Assembly: GCA_963730375.1 (NCBI GenBank)
Contig: CAVSRJ010000001.1
Coordinates: 496,001 to 560,000 of the forward strand
Length of the DNA: 64,000 nucleotides
Source of the DNA: UBA6224 sp963730375
Lineage (GTDB): Bacteria; Patescibacteriota; Saccharimonadia; Saccharimonadales; UBA4665
Direction of reading: 5' to 3'
In this document: positions 36,561 to 45,055 of the stretch, one piece after another
How the letters are laid out: each line of letters starts with the position of its first letter
Position numbering within the stretch: position 1 is the stretch's first letter
Notes under the pieces: generated by a model
The model's database searches: none
What the model was told of the DNA's origin: nothing
Seen by the model: the letters and a program-made list of their open reading frames with translations, nothing else
Position numbers and translations under genes: made by a program

Positions 36561-37121
36561 ATGATCTGGATTATTGTTGGAATAGTAGTACTCGTGGTAG
36601 CCGTTCTCGGTGCCATGTACAACGGACTTGTGAAGCTCAACGTACGCGCGAATGAAGCTTGGAGCGATATCACGGTTCAGCTCAAGCGTCGATACGACCT
36701 GATTCCCAACCTGGTAAATACTGTCAAGGGCTACGCTACGCACGAAAAGTCAGTCTTTGAGAATGTCACCAAGGCTCGAGCTAATGCTCTGAATGCCCAA
36801 GGTGTTGAGGAACAAGCAAAGACAGAGAACCAGTTCCAGGACACGCTCAAGAGTTTGTTTGCGGTGGCTGAAAACTACCCAGACCTAAAGGCCAACGAGA
36901 ATTTCAAGGCTCTCCAGGACGAGCTGGTCGACACCGAAGACAAAATTCAAGCATCACGCCGCTTTTACAACGCAACCGTGCGAGATTTTAACACCAAGCG
37001 AAAAGTATTCCCGACCAACATCTTTGCCAATATGCTTGGATTCAAAGAAGACAAAGTGTTCTTCGAGCTCGACGAAGCTGCAACAGCTGCAGTCCAGAAT
37101 CCTGTTGACGTAAAGTTTTAA
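36561..37121 (+). CDS. lemA: LemA family protein
   Basis: The product has 186 residues. One N-terminal membrane helix (MIWIIVGIVVLVVAVLGAMY) is followed by the four-helix LemA domain: NEAWSDITVQLKRRYDLIPN, AENYPDLKANENF and SRRFYNATVRDFNTKRKVFP. I use ATG 36561; the frame extends 11 codons upstream over the Shine-Dalgarno region. LemA is a membrane protein of uncertain function that often pairs with HtpX, as here, 37 bp upstream of htpX. Confidence 0.93.
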   Translation: MIWIIVGIVVLVVAVLGAMYNGLVKLNVRANEAWSDITVQLKRRYDLIPNLVNTVKGYATHEKSVFENVTKARANALNAQGVEEQAKTENQFQDTLKSLFAVAENYPDLKANENFKALQDELVDTEDKIQASRRFYNATVRDFNTKRKVFPTNIFANMLGFKEDKVFFELDEAATAAVQNPVDVKF

Positions 37122-37158
37122 TGCCGGTTTAAGCTCAGCGGTAGGTAATTGTTGATAT

Positions 37159-38034
37159 ATGTATAGTGAAATCGCAGCCAACAAGCGCAAGACATGGTTC
37201 ATCATGTTCGTGTTCGTGGTTATCATCGGGGTGCTCGGGTGGATTGTTAGCAATCTCTACGGGTCGCCCAGTTTTCTATACCTGGCATTTATCGTTGGAG
37301 GCGTCTACGCGCTGATCCAGTATTTTGCGGCCAGCAAGCTTGCCCTGAGCATGAACGGCGCTGTTGAGGTAACCAAGTCAGAACAGCCTCGCCTCTACCG
37401 CACGGTTGAAAATTTGGCAATTACCAACGGTATGCCGATGCCAAAGGTATATGTCATCAAAGATCAGGCGCCGAATGCATTTGCAACCGGGCGCGACCCA
37501 GATCACGCCGTCGTGTGTGCTACAACCGGGCTGCTGGATATGATGACAGACACCGAGCTCGAGGGTGTCATGGCGCACGAAATGGGTCACGTCAAGAATT
37601 ATGACATTCGAGTTATGATGATCGTCTTTGGTCTAGTTAGCGCCATCGGCCTACTCGCTGATATATTGCTGCATATGTTCTGGTGGGGCGGAAATGATCG
37701 CGAGCGATCAAGCCCCCTGTTTATAGTGCTGGGCATCGCCGCGGCTATCCTAGCTCCGCTAGCCGCATCGTTAGTACAGCTGGCGGTCTCACGTCGCCGC
37801 GAATTTCTCGCCGACAGTACAGGCGCCCTCACGACTCGATATCCAGAGGGCTTGGCTACAGCGCTGGAAAAGATCGGTGCGCACGGCTCAGTCATGCGCA
37901 AACAGAATACCGCTACGGCTCACCTCTTTTTTGCTAACCCGCTCAAGGCCAAGGGCTTTGCGAACTTATTTAGTACCCATCCCCCAGTCGAGGAGCGCGT
38001 CGCCCGCTTGCGCCAGATGGAGACGAAAGTATAA
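37159..38034 (+). CDS. htpX: HtpX-like membrane zinc metalloprotease
   Basis: The product has 291 residues. Two N-terminal membrane helices precede the zinc site VMAHEMGHVKNYD (HExxH). A second pair of helices follows (LFIVLGIAAAILAPLAASLV), then the third-ligand region RREFLADSTGALTTRYPEG. The C-terminal HLFFANPL and FSTHPPVEERVARLRQM are typical. It degrades damaged membrane proteins. The lemA-htpX pair is a common bacterial arrangement. Confidence 0.95.
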   Translation: MYSEIAANKRKTWFIMFVFVVIIGVLGWIVSNLYGSPSFLYLAFIVGGVYALIQYFAASKLALSMNGAVEVTKSEQPRLYRTVENLAITNGMPMPKVYVIKDQAPNAFATGRDPDHAVVCATTGLLDMMTDTELEGVMAHEMGHVKNYDIRVMMIVFGLVSAIGLLADILLHMFWWGGNDRERSSPLFIVLGIAAAILAPLAASLVQLAVSRRREFLADSTGALTTRYPEGLATALEKIGAHGSVMRKQNTATAHLFFANPLKAKGFANLFSTHPPVEERVARLRQMETKV

Positions 38035-38057
38035 ATGATAAAGGAAGGCCGCTAGCT

Positions 38058-39008
38058 ATGGCTACATCGTCCGCAAAGTCCAAGTCCAAACAATACAAGA
38101 AGCAAAAATCCCGTACCGCAACGACAAATGATTCTGCCAAGTCAGCGTCCTCGCAGCCGCAACAGACCGAACCCAAGCCAATTGCATCGAGTCTCAGTAT
38201 TGCCCGTCGAGCCGCCAACGCCATATGGACCTATCGGATGTTTTTCCTTAGGTTGTCCGCCGTCTATTGGGTGGTCGACTACCTGTTTATTCAGACGTTG
38301 TCACAGCTCAAGGTCGGTGATATATCGGGCAGTGCAACTGACGTAGCAACTCGGACGTTAAACTCATTCTCTACCCTAATAACCAGTGCTGCCTCTAGCT
38401 CGAGCGGTCCTTCGCAGGTCTATCATTTATTTTTTATACTGCTGTTTTCGCTCGCCACCATCTGGGCTTTACAACGAATCGTATGGCCTACACCGGCTAA
38501 GACAGGGGAGCTCAAAGCAAAACTCGCATTTTATGAGGGTCCAGCCCAGCTGGTACCGTTCATGCTCATTACGGTATTGATGGTAATACAGCTCTTGCCG
38601 CTGGCTTTGGTACTGTACGTGTATGGCTTGATGACTTCGGGACTGATACTGGCGCCGGGCTGGCAGCAGCACGTCGCGCTTGTCTTGCTCGTGGTGGTGG
38701 GGGCGGGGACGCTGTCATGGCTTGGTAGGACAGTGGTTGCGCTGTACGACGTCGCCAACTTTGGCAAGTTACCACTCGAGGCTTACGCCACCGCCAAGCA
38801 GCTGGTTGCAGGCCGGAAGGCATCGGTTGCCCGCAAACTCATCCTATTGCCGTTACTAATTTTCGCAGCTGCCGGCATCGTTACCATACCGCTGATCTTG
38901 ATCTGGCCCGCCTTGGCTCGCATCGTCTTTTATATATTGATTCCATTTGGTATTATCGCGTTCCACACCTGTTTCTATATCCTGTATCGGGAGTTAAATG
39001 GTGACTAA
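38058..39008 (+). CDS. Polytopic membrane protein of unknown function
   Basis: The product has 316 residues. The first 55 are Lys/Ser/Gln-rich and likely cytoplasmic (SSAKSKSKQYKKQKSRTA). About six membrane helices follow, among them FLRLSAVYWVVDYLFIQTL, FFILLFSLATIWALQRIVW and ILLPLLIFAAAGIVTIPLIL. I recognise no transporter motif. AAGGAAGG precedes the ATG. The last codons overlap the ligA start by 11 bp, so the two may be coupled. Confidence 0.8.
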   Translation: MATSSAKSKSKQYKKQKSRTATTNDSAKSASSQPQQTEPKPIASSLSIARRAANAIWTYRMFFLRLSAVYWVVDYLFIQTLSQLKVGDISGSATDVATRTLNSFSTLITSAASSSSGPSQVYHLFFILLFSLATIWALQRIVWPTPAKTGELKAKLAFYEGPAQLVPFMLITVLMVIQLLPLALVLYVYGLMTSGLILAPGWQQHVALVLLVVVGAGTLSWLGRTVVALYDVANFGKLPLEAYATAKQLVAGRKASVARKLILLPLLIFAAAGIVTIPLILIWPALARIVFYILIPFGIIAFHTCFYILYRELNGD

Positions 39009-41013
39009 GCAAGCAGCAGCGCGTACTGAAGAGTTACGGGCGTTGTTAAATGAGTACAGCTATGCCTATCACGTCGATGACGATCCACAGGTTAGTGATG
39101 CGGTCTACGATAGCCTATTCGGCGAGCTCAAGGCTCTCGAGGCAGCCAACCCCGAATTAGTCACGGCAGACAGTCCGACGCAGCGCGTCGGCAATGCACT
39201 CAAGGAGGGCTTCCAAAAGGTTGAGCACAGTAGTCGAATGCTCAGTCTCAATGACGTATTTGACCGAAGCGAGGTCGAAGCGTGGGTGCAGCGCATGGAC
39301 AAGCTACTGCCGGGGAGCAAGCACGAGTTTTTTGCTGATGTAAAGATGGATGGTTTGGCGTGTGCTTTGGTGTACGAGGACGGTGTATTTACACAGGCCG
39401 TCACCCGAGGTGACAGCTACATTGGCGAAGACGTCACCAACAATGTCCGCACCATCAAGAATGTGCCGCTGCGACTTCGTCGCAAAAAAGGCTTCGAGCA
39501 ATTCCTCAGTGGTCGCACCGAAATTCGCGGCGAAATCGTCATGCTCAAAGACGATTTTGCCAAGCTCAATGAAGAGCAGCGCGCCGCCGGCAAGGCGGAG
39601 TTTGCCAATCCGCGTAACCTGGCTGCTGGCACCATTCGCCAGCTGGATCCAAGGCTTGTCGCAGCGCGACCACTGACATTTGTTGCCTACGATATGCAGC
39701 GCGATGATGCCGCTGAACTGCCCACGCACATGTATGCTTACGAAGCCATCAGCGCGGTTGGTCTCCGTCGCAACAATGAGGCGAGTGTCTTTGATTCGCT
39801 GGACGGTGTCATGCAGTTTGTAAATAGCTGGGACGAACAGCGTCACGAGTTGCCGTTCAATACCGACGGTCTAGTGATAAAAGTAAACGATAGAACCCAA
39901 TACGCCGAGCTGGGCGTCGTTGGCAAACAGCCACGTGGTGCCGTGGCATACAAATACGCCGCCGAGCAGGCAACAACCATCGTCAAGGACATCGTTATTA
40001 GCATCGGCCGCACGGGAGCAGCCACACCAGTGGCCGTCTTTGACCCCGTGGTGGTCGCCGGTACGACCGTGCAGCACGCCAGCCTCCACAATGCCGACGA
40101 GATTGCGCGCAAGGATGTGCGTGTGGGTGACACAGTTGTCATATACAAGGCCGGCGATATCATCCCGCAGGTCGAGGAAGTGGTCATGAACCTGCGTCCC
40201 GAACGCGCGCCGCGTTTCAGCATGGAGCATGAGCTGCAGCGGCAATTCCCAGAGCTGGAATTTGAGCGTCCCGAAGGCGAGGCAGTCTATCGGGTCAAGG
40301 GGGCGACCGGCACCATATTGCTCAAGCAAGCACTGGCTCATTTTGCGTCTAAGGGGGCGCTGGACATTGATACGCTGGGCGAAAAGAACGTCGCCGCGCT
40401 CGTCGATGCCGGCTTAGTCAACGATCTGGCAGATATCTATACACTGACAAAAGCACAGCTGTTGGAGCTGGACAGGTTTGCCGACATCTCCGCCCAAAAG
40501 CTGGTCGATGCCATTCATAACAAGATGCATCCGCCGCTCGAGCGCTTCGTGTACGGCTTGGGTATCCGCCATGTGGGCGTGCAGACCGCTATCGACCTGG
40601 CGCACACATTCAAGAAGCTGGATAACCTGGGCCTGGCCAAGCTCGATGAGCTCAAAGCAGTCGACGGCGTAGGTGATGTAGTCGCCGATGCCATCTATCT
40701 TTGGTTTGACGAGGAAGACAACCAGGCGTTACTCGCAAAGTTCCGCGGCCTGGGCGTGTGGCCACAAGACAGCAAGTCGATTGGCGGCAAACTGTCCGGG
40801 CAGAACTTTGTCATCACCGGTACTCTGGAAACTATGAAGCGCGATGAGGCCGCCGAAAAGATTCGTGCCCTCGGCGGCACCTTTCAGAGCAGCCTCGGCA
40901 AAGACACCACCTACCTGGTGGTTGGCCAAAACGTCGGTGCTAGCAAGCTCGCCAAAGCCGACAAATACGGCACCAAACAACTCAGCGAGCAAGAACTCAT
41001 GGAGATGTTATGA
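38998..41013 (+). CDS. ligA: NAD-dependent DNA ligase without zinc-finger cysteines
   Basis: The product has 671 residues. It has the adenylation domain with the catalytic Lys in DVKMDGLACALVYE, an OB fold (GRTGAATPVAVFDPVVVAG), helix-hairpin-helix repeats (VDGVGDVVADAIYLW) and a BRCT domain at the end (FVITGTLETMKRDEAAEKIR). Between OB fold and HhH, where other LigA enzymes carry a four-Cys zinc finger, this protein has no Cys at all (FERPEGEAVYRVKGATGTIL). It seals nicks in replication and repair. It overlaps the neighbours on both sides (11 bp and 4 bp). Confidence 0.95.
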   Translation: MVTKQAAARTEELRALLNEYSYAYHVDDDPQVSDAVYDSLFGELKALEAANPELVTADSPTQRVGNALKEGFQKVEHSSRMLSLNDVFDRSEVEAWVQRMDKLLPGSKHEFFADVKMDGLACALVYEDGVFTQAVTRGDSYIGEDVTNNVRTIKNVPLRLRRKKGFEQFLSGRTEIRGEIVMLKDDFAKLNEEQRAAGKAEFANPRNLAAGTIRQLDPRLVAARPLTFVAYDMQRDDAAELPTHMYAYEAISAVGLRRNNEASVFDSLDGVMQFVNSWDEQRHELPFNTDGLVIKVNDRTQYAELGVVGKQPRGAVAYKYAAEQATTIVKDIVISIGRTGAATPVAVFDPVVVAGTTVQHASLHNADEIARKDVRVGDTVVIYKAGDIIPQVEEVVMNLRPERAPRFSMEHELQRQFPELEFERPEGEAVYRVKGATGTILLKQALAHFASKGALDIDTLGEKNVAALVDAGLVNDLADIYTLTKAQLLELDRFADISAQKLVDAIHNKMHPPLERFVYGLGIRHVGVQTAIDLAHTFKKLDNLGLAKLDELKAVDGVGDVVADAIYLWFDEEDNQALLAKFRGLGVWPQDSKSIGGKLSGQNFVITGTLETMKRDEAAEKIRALGGTFQSSLGKDTTYLVVGQNVGASKLAKADKYGTKQLSEQELMEML

Positions 41014-41561
41014 CCCAGCCGGTATTTATCACCAGCAACCAGCACAAGGCCGACTATCTGGCGCGCCAGCTAGGTATTGATATCGCGCACGAAAAGGTCG
41101 AGCTAGACGAGTTGCAGTCAACCGACCTCCATGTGATTGTCGAACACAAATTGCGCCAAGCGTACGAGATTGTGCAGAAACCGGTTATCGTCGAAGATAC
41201 GAGTTTGGGATTTACTGTACTCGGCGGACTACCCGGACCTTTCATAAAATTTTTTATTACCAACATTGTTACCGACGTATGCTGCAGGATGTTGGATGCG
41301 TTCGATGATCGCTCGGCAACTATACACTGTACCTTTGGCTATTTTGATGGAAAACAGATCCGCATGTTTGACTCCGAAATGAAAGGGAGTATTAGCAAGA
41401 TGCCGAGGGGCGAAAACGGCTTTGGTTTCGACAAGATATTCGTTCGAGATGGAGATGATATTACCTTGGCAGAATATGACCAAGCCGAGAACGAGCGTAT
41501 CTATGCAGAGGAGAAAAAACCCTTCGCCGCCCTACGGGATTTTTTGCGGGAGTTAGCGTGA
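41010..41561 (+). CDS. RdgB/HAM1-like non-canonical purine NTP pyrophosphatase
   Basis: The product has 183 residues. It has the HAM1 pattern FITSNQHKADYLARQLG at the start, VIVEDTSLGFTVLGGLPGPF in the middle and ENGFGFDKIFVRDGDDITLA near the end. These enzymes hydrolyse ITP, dITP and XTP to keep them out of nucleic acids. The stretch from IKFFITNIVTDVCC to ATIHCTFGYFDG differs from the typical bacterial RdgB but fits other HAM1 relatives. It overlaps ligA and the next gene by 4 bp each, so the three are translationally linked. Confidence 0.88.
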   Translation: MTQPVFITSNQHKADYLARQLGIDIAHEKVELDELQSTDLHVIVEHKLRQAYEIVQKPVIVEDTSLGFTVLGGLPGPFIKFFITNIVTDVCCRMLDAFDDRSATIHCTFGYFDGKQIRMFDSEMKGSISKMPRGENGFGFDKIFVRDGDDITLAEYDQAENERIYAEEKKPFAALRDFLRELA

Positions 41562-42214
41562 CGCACCAAGAAGTAATCACTAAAACCGCCGCCTATCTAA
41601 AAGAGAAGTTTACTGGTGAGGCCACCGGCCACGATTGGTGGCACATGTACCGCGTCTGGCAGCTGTCCAAAACAATATGCAAATCCGAACCGGATGCAGA
41701 TGTGTTCGTTACCGAACTCGGTGCCTTACTGCACGATATCGCAGACTGGAAGTTTCATGATGGCGACGAAGAGGCTGGCCCACGTGCTGCGCGGGAATGG
41801 CTGGAATCTCTGCAGGTTGAAGAATCAGTCATCACACACATAGAGGACATCATCCGGACAGTATCATTCAAGGGAGCCAACGTTGCCTCCAACATGAAAA
41901 CCATCGAGGGCAAGATTATACATGATGCCGACAAGCTGGATGCGATCGGTGCACTCGGTATCGCTCGGACCTTTGCCTACGGTGGGGCGCACAATCGTGA
42001 GATATACAACCCAGTCGAAAAACCAACCATGCACGACAACTTCGAGCAATACAAAACATCTGGCAGCCATACCATCAACCACTTCTATGAAAAGTTGTTA
42101 TTGCTGAAAGATAGAATGTATACCCAGACAGGGAAGAAACTAGCCCAGCAGCGGCATGAATACATGGAGCAATTTCTCGAAGAATTTTACGGCGAATGGG
42201 AAGGTCAGCGCTAG
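41558..42214 (+). CDS. HD-domain phosphohydrolase (YedJ-like)
   Basis: The product has 218 residues. Conserved His and Asp residues of the HD fold appear as GHDWWHMYRVWQLSK, ALLHDIADWKF and IIHDADKLDAIGALGIAR. The family hydrolyses phosphate esters of nucleotides; the substrate here is unknown. The C-terminal half (HTINHFYEKLLLLKDRMYTQ) matches YedJ-like proteins. The GTG start overlaps the previous stop (GTGA). It ends the ligA operon; a hairpin-rich non-coding kilobase follows. Confidence 0.9.
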   Translation: MTHQEVITKTAAYLKEKFTGEATGHDWWHMYRVWQLSKTICKSEPDADVFVTELGALLHDIADWKFHDGDEEAGPRAAREWLESLQVEESVITHIEDIIRTVSFKGANVASNMKTIEGKIIHDADKLDAIGALGIARTFAYGGAHNREIYNPVEKPTMHDNFEQYKTSGSHTINHFYEKLLLLKDRMYTQTGKKLAQQRHEYMEQFLEEFYGEWEGQR

Positions 42215-42316
42215 TTGTTGACAAATAGCCTGAAACGGTTATGCTAAGGGTAATCGTGCGCACAAGCGGCGCTTGCGAAATAAACACACAAAAACAAACA
42301 GCACCCGCCGCAGGGT

Positions 42317-42340
42317 GGGCGCGCACGAAATAGAAATTCC
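42317..42340. repeat. Direct repeat GGGCGCGCACGAAATAG..., copy 1
   Basis: A 24-bp sequence identical to 42507-42530. In this copy it runs into an arm of the hairpin at 42327-42366. Confidence 0.8.
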
Positions 42341-42366
42341 GGTCGTATGGCCGGATTTTCTATTTC
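42327..42366 (+). terminator. Hairpin after the ligA operon
   Basis: GAAATAGAAATTCCGG pairs with CCGGATTTTCTATTTC. It lies 110 bp after the HD-hydrolase stop and is the likely transcription end. The poly-T run is interrupted. Confidence 0.6.
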
Positions 42367-42389
42367 ACGGTCCACCCTGAAAAAGGGGT

Positions 42390-42424
42390 CCCCGCAAAGC
42401 GCTAACGCAGTGCGCTTTGTGGGG
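42390..42424. repeat. Perfect hairpin CCCCGCAAAGCGC
   Basis: CCCCGCAAAGCGC (42390-42402) and GCGCTTTGTGGGG (42412-42424) form a 13-bp stem with one G-T pair. The first arm recurs at 42551-42563. Confidence 0.7.
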
Positions 42425-42506
42425 AGAGGAGGAACGCCAGGAGGTCATGCTTAGTTTCGGCCACTTGATTGTCGAAGCTGAGCATGGCTGGGTGCAGCGA
42501 CGACGA

Positions 42507-42530
42507 GGGCGCGCACGAAATAGAAATTCC
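42507..42530. repeat. Direct repeat GGGCGCGCACGAAATAG..., copy 2
   Basis: Exact 24-bp repeat of 42317-42340. It is followed by CCCCGCAAAGCGC at 42551-42563, as after copy 1. Confidence 0.8.
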
Positions 42531-42567
42531 AATCCACACTAATATGGCCACCCCGCAAAGCGCCAAA

Positions 42568-43149
42568 TTCTTTAATCCCCTTGAAATATTCAATTTTAGG
42601 CGGACTTGCCCGCCTTGGCTATCTACTTTTCTCATGAAAGAAAAGTAGCCAAAAGTTCAGGCCTAGTCTTTGGTTCGTGGCATAGTGCTGTCGAGCCCGA
42701 CAACCACCAAAACACCTCCTCCCGTACGGTCGTCAAACAGAGTTTTGGTGCCCTTGCCAGGGGAGTTGTCGGTTCACAACACTATGGCCAGGAACGCCGA
42801 CATGGCCATCGAACCGCACGCGTTCAGTTCGCTGTAGGCTACATTCGGTTCTATGCTGGCTTGGGCTAGTCGGGCTTGTGGAACTATCCTGGCGGAGTTG
42901 TCTGTACAAATGACAACTTCCTTCGACAGCACAACCTTGTTTGAAGGAGCCAACGCGACTGAGTTGTTGGGCTGGTAGTGATTTGCATCGACTACTGCCC
43001 AACGTAGTGTAACCGCCCTAGATGTTTTGGTTCCTTTTGTATCATGACAAAAGGAACTGGGTGGTTCTGGCCAGTCAGAACAGTGGTTGATTGGGCAATG
43101 CCAAAAGTATATCGCCTGTCGGGCAAATCCGGCCCAAGCGGAAGTCGTG
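42568..43149. other. Hairpin array with no gene
   Basis: No convincing gene. Five strong hairpins follow one another: CTACTTTTCT/AGAAAAGTAG (42623-42648); a nested foldback, CATAGTG...CACTATG outside and CACCAAAAC...GTTTTGGTG inside (42681-42786); GTTGTC/GACAAC (42897-42917); GTTGGGC...GCCCAAC (42966-43003); and GTTCCTTTTG/CAAAAGGAAC (43030-43057). It could be a non-autonomous element or one long RNA. Confidence 0.5.
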
Positions 43150-43155
43150 TATACT
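43150..43155 (+). promoter_or_regulatory. -10 box of corA
   Basis: TATACT lies 21 bp before ATG 43177, with AAGGA in the leader. Confidence 0.5.
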
Positions 43156-43176
43156 TAACCGTAAGGACAAATAAAC

Positions 43177-44106
43177 ATGATCAAGTACTACTACAAAAGT
43201 CTCCGCACCGATGCCCTCAAGGAACTCGATGATTACAAACGTGGCACGTGGGTGTACGTTGAGGCCCCCACTGAAGCAGAACTCGATACCTTAACCGACA
43301 AATTTCACCTGGATCGCGGTATTCTCGAAGACGCCCTAGATGAAAACGAAATGCCCCGCCTGGAAAAAGAGGGCGAGGTCAGCTACATATTCGTGCGTTT
43401 TGCACTGATGAACGACGAAGGTGAGCTCGTCACCATGCCGCTGCTCTTCGTGTTTGGCAAAGAACTGCTGATGACGGTCTCATTGGTGCGATTGCCATCA
43501 CTGGCAGCATTCGTGCAACAGCGCATTGAGTTTGCGACCACACAGCGAGCTAAATTAGTCCTGCAAATCCTCAACCTTATCTCCGACCATTACGACACAT
43601 TCATTGCCGGCACCAGCAAGCAGATTAAGCGCATCCGCGCCCACCTCCGCAGCCACAACATCGGCAACCAAGAATTCATCGAATTCGTGACCATCGAGGA
43701 TGAGCTAAATGAGTTTTTGTCAGCGCTGGTACCCACCAACGCCACGTTACGTCGCCTGCTACTCGGCCGCTATATGCCGCTGTTCGAAGAGGACCAGGAC
43801 ATCGTCGAGGACTTACTGCTCAATAACGAGCAGTCTATCGAGGCCTGTAACAGCAACATGAAGTCCATCGCCAACATTCGCGAAGCGTATGGCTCGATCA
43901 GTAATAACAACCTGAACCGTACCATTAGGATTCTGACCATCGCCACGGTGATGATTGCCATCCCCAACCTGTTCTTCAGCATGTATGGCATGAATGTCGA
44001 CCTACCGTTCCAGGGCCATCACTGGGCATTCGCCGTACTGATTGCGTTCAGCCTCGGCCTGCTAACTGCCGTTGCAGTATTCGGTCGCCGCAAGCGGATA
44101 TTCTGA
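43177..44106 (+). CDS. corA: CorA-family divalent cation transporter
   Basis: The product has 309 residues. The long cytoplasmic domain ends in two membrane helices (ILTIATVMIAIPNLFFSMYG and WAFAVLIAFSLGLLTAVAVF) with the selectivity motif YGMN between them. CorA pentamers carry Mg2+ and other divalent cations. The C-terminus is basic (GRRKRIF), as usual. A -10 box and an AAGGA ribosome-binding site precede it. tRNA-Ala follows from its own promoter. Confidence 0.92.
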   Translation: MIKYYYKSLRTDALKELDDYKRGTWVYVEAPTEAELDTLTDKFHLDRGILEDALDENEMPRLEKEGEVSYIFVRFALMNDEGELVTMPLLFVFGKELLMTVSLVRLPSLAAFVQQRIEFATTQRAKLVLQILNLISDHYDTFIAGTSKQIKRIRAHLRSHNIGNQEFIEFVTIEDELNEFLSALVPTNATLRRLLLGRYMPLFEEDQDIVEDLLLNNEQSIEACNSNMKSIANIREAYGSISNNNLNRTIRILTIATVMIAIPNLFFSMYGMNVDLPFQGHHWAFAVLIAFSLGLLTAVAVFGRRKRIF

Positions 44107-44107
44107 C

Positions 44108-44136
44108 TTCCAACACCGGCGGATATCTGTTAAAAT
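44108..44136 (+). promoter_or_regulatory. Promoter of tRNA-Ala
   Basis: TTCCAA, a 17-bp spacer and TAAAAT lie 13 bp before the tRNA, so the primary transcript has only a short leader. Confidence 0.65.
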
Positions 44137-44149
44137 AGCCCATGCTCGC

Positions 44150-44226
44150 GGGGATATAGCTCAGTTGATTAGAGCGCAGCGCTGGCAGCGCTGAGGTCGA
44201 GGGTTTGAGTCCCTCTATCTCCACCA
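44150..44226 (+). tRNA. tRNA-Ala(GGC) with an A19-U56 pair
   Basis: Acceptor GGGGATA/TATCTCC with the G3-U70 identity pair, anticodon loop CTGGCAG and encoded CCA. The D-loop reads AGTTGATTA (A at 19) and the T-loop TTTGAGT (U at 56), replacing the usual G19-C56. Confidence 0.96.
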
Positions 44227-44228
44227 TG

Positions 44229-44262
44229 AACAGCTAAGCCGAAAGGTTTGGCTGTTTTTATT
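44229..44262 (+). terminator. Terminator of tRNA-Ala
   Basis: AACAGCTAAGCC and GGTTTGGCTGTT pair around GAAA, followed by a T-run. Unlike the Leu, Val and Phe terminators it does not mirror the tRNA. Confidence 0.8.
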
Positions 44263-44305
44263 TATCAGCGTTACAATAGAGATATAACGAATGGGAGGCT
44301 GAGTC

Positions 44306-45052
44306 ATGTGGTTTATTGTTATTGCGCTGGTTGTTTTACTGTTCGCGAGTATTAAGGTCGTTAATCAGTACGAGCGCGGCGTCGTCCTGACACTGGGACG
44401 TTTTACTGGTGTGCGCCAGCCGGGCCTGCGTATTGTCGTGCCAGTTATCCAGGTCATGCGCAAGGTTGACGTGCGAGTCAACACCATCGACATCCCCAAG
44501 CAAGAGGTCATCACCCAGGACAACGTCACGGTCAATGTCGACGCCGTAGTGTACTTCAACGTCAAAGATTCCGAGCGCGCCGTGCTGGAGGTGGCCAACT
44601 ACATCTACGCCACCAGCCAGTTTGCCCAGGCCGCACTGCGTGATGTGACTGGTAATGTCGACCTCGACTCGCTGCTGTCCAAGCGCGATGAGATTAGCAA
44701 GCAGATCAAGCAAATCGTCGATGTCGAGACCGAAAAGTGGGGCATCAACGTCGACAGTGTGAAGGTGCAGAACATCGAGCTGCCACAGGACATGAAGCGC
44801 GCCATGGCCAAGCAGGCCGAGGCCGAGCGTGAAAAGCGTGCCAAGATTATCGCCGCCGAGGGTGAAGCCCTGAGCGCCAAAAAGCTGGGTGAAGCTGCCG
44901 ACGTCATCGCCGCACACCCCATTGCCTTGCAGCTTCGTAACCTGCAGGTGCTGAACGAAATCGCCGTGGAGAAGAACAGCACCATCGTCTTTCCGTCGCA
45001 GTTCCTGGATACCATCAAGAGCGTGAAAGAGTTTGTAGCAAAGGAGAAATAG
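44306..45052 (+). CDS. SPFH/band-7 protein (stomatin/slipin type)
   Basis: The product has 248 residues. A membrane-inserting N-terminus (MWFIVIALVVLLFASIKVVN) is followed by the SPFH domain (YERGVVLTLGRFTGVRQPG, VDVRVNTIDIPKQEVITQDN) and the coiled-coil C-terminus (MAKQAEAEREKRAKIIAAEG). Such proteins form rings or microdomains at the inner membrane and associate with proteases such as FtsH or NfeD partners. GGGAGG precedes the ATG. A VIT-like gene follows by 3 bp, so they are probably cotranscribed. Confidence 0.92.
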   Translation: MWFIVIALVVLLFASIKVVNQYERGVVLTLGRFTGVRQPGLRIVVPVIQVMRKVDVRVNTIDIPKQEVITQDNVTVNVDAVVYFNVKDSERAVLEVANYIYATSQFAQAALRDVTGNVDLDSLLSKRDEISKQIKQIVDVETEKWGINVDSVKVQNIELPQDMKRAMAKQAEAEREKRAKIIAAEGEALSAKKLGEAADVIAAHPIALQLRNLQVLNEIAVEKNSTIVFPSQFLDTIKSVKEFVAKEK

Positions 45053-45055
45053 CGC

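Noticed and set aside
42402..42635. Minus-strand frame of 77 codons with a hydrophobic stretch
   Set aside because: It spans the repeated hairpin blocks and has no ribosome-binding site or -10 box.
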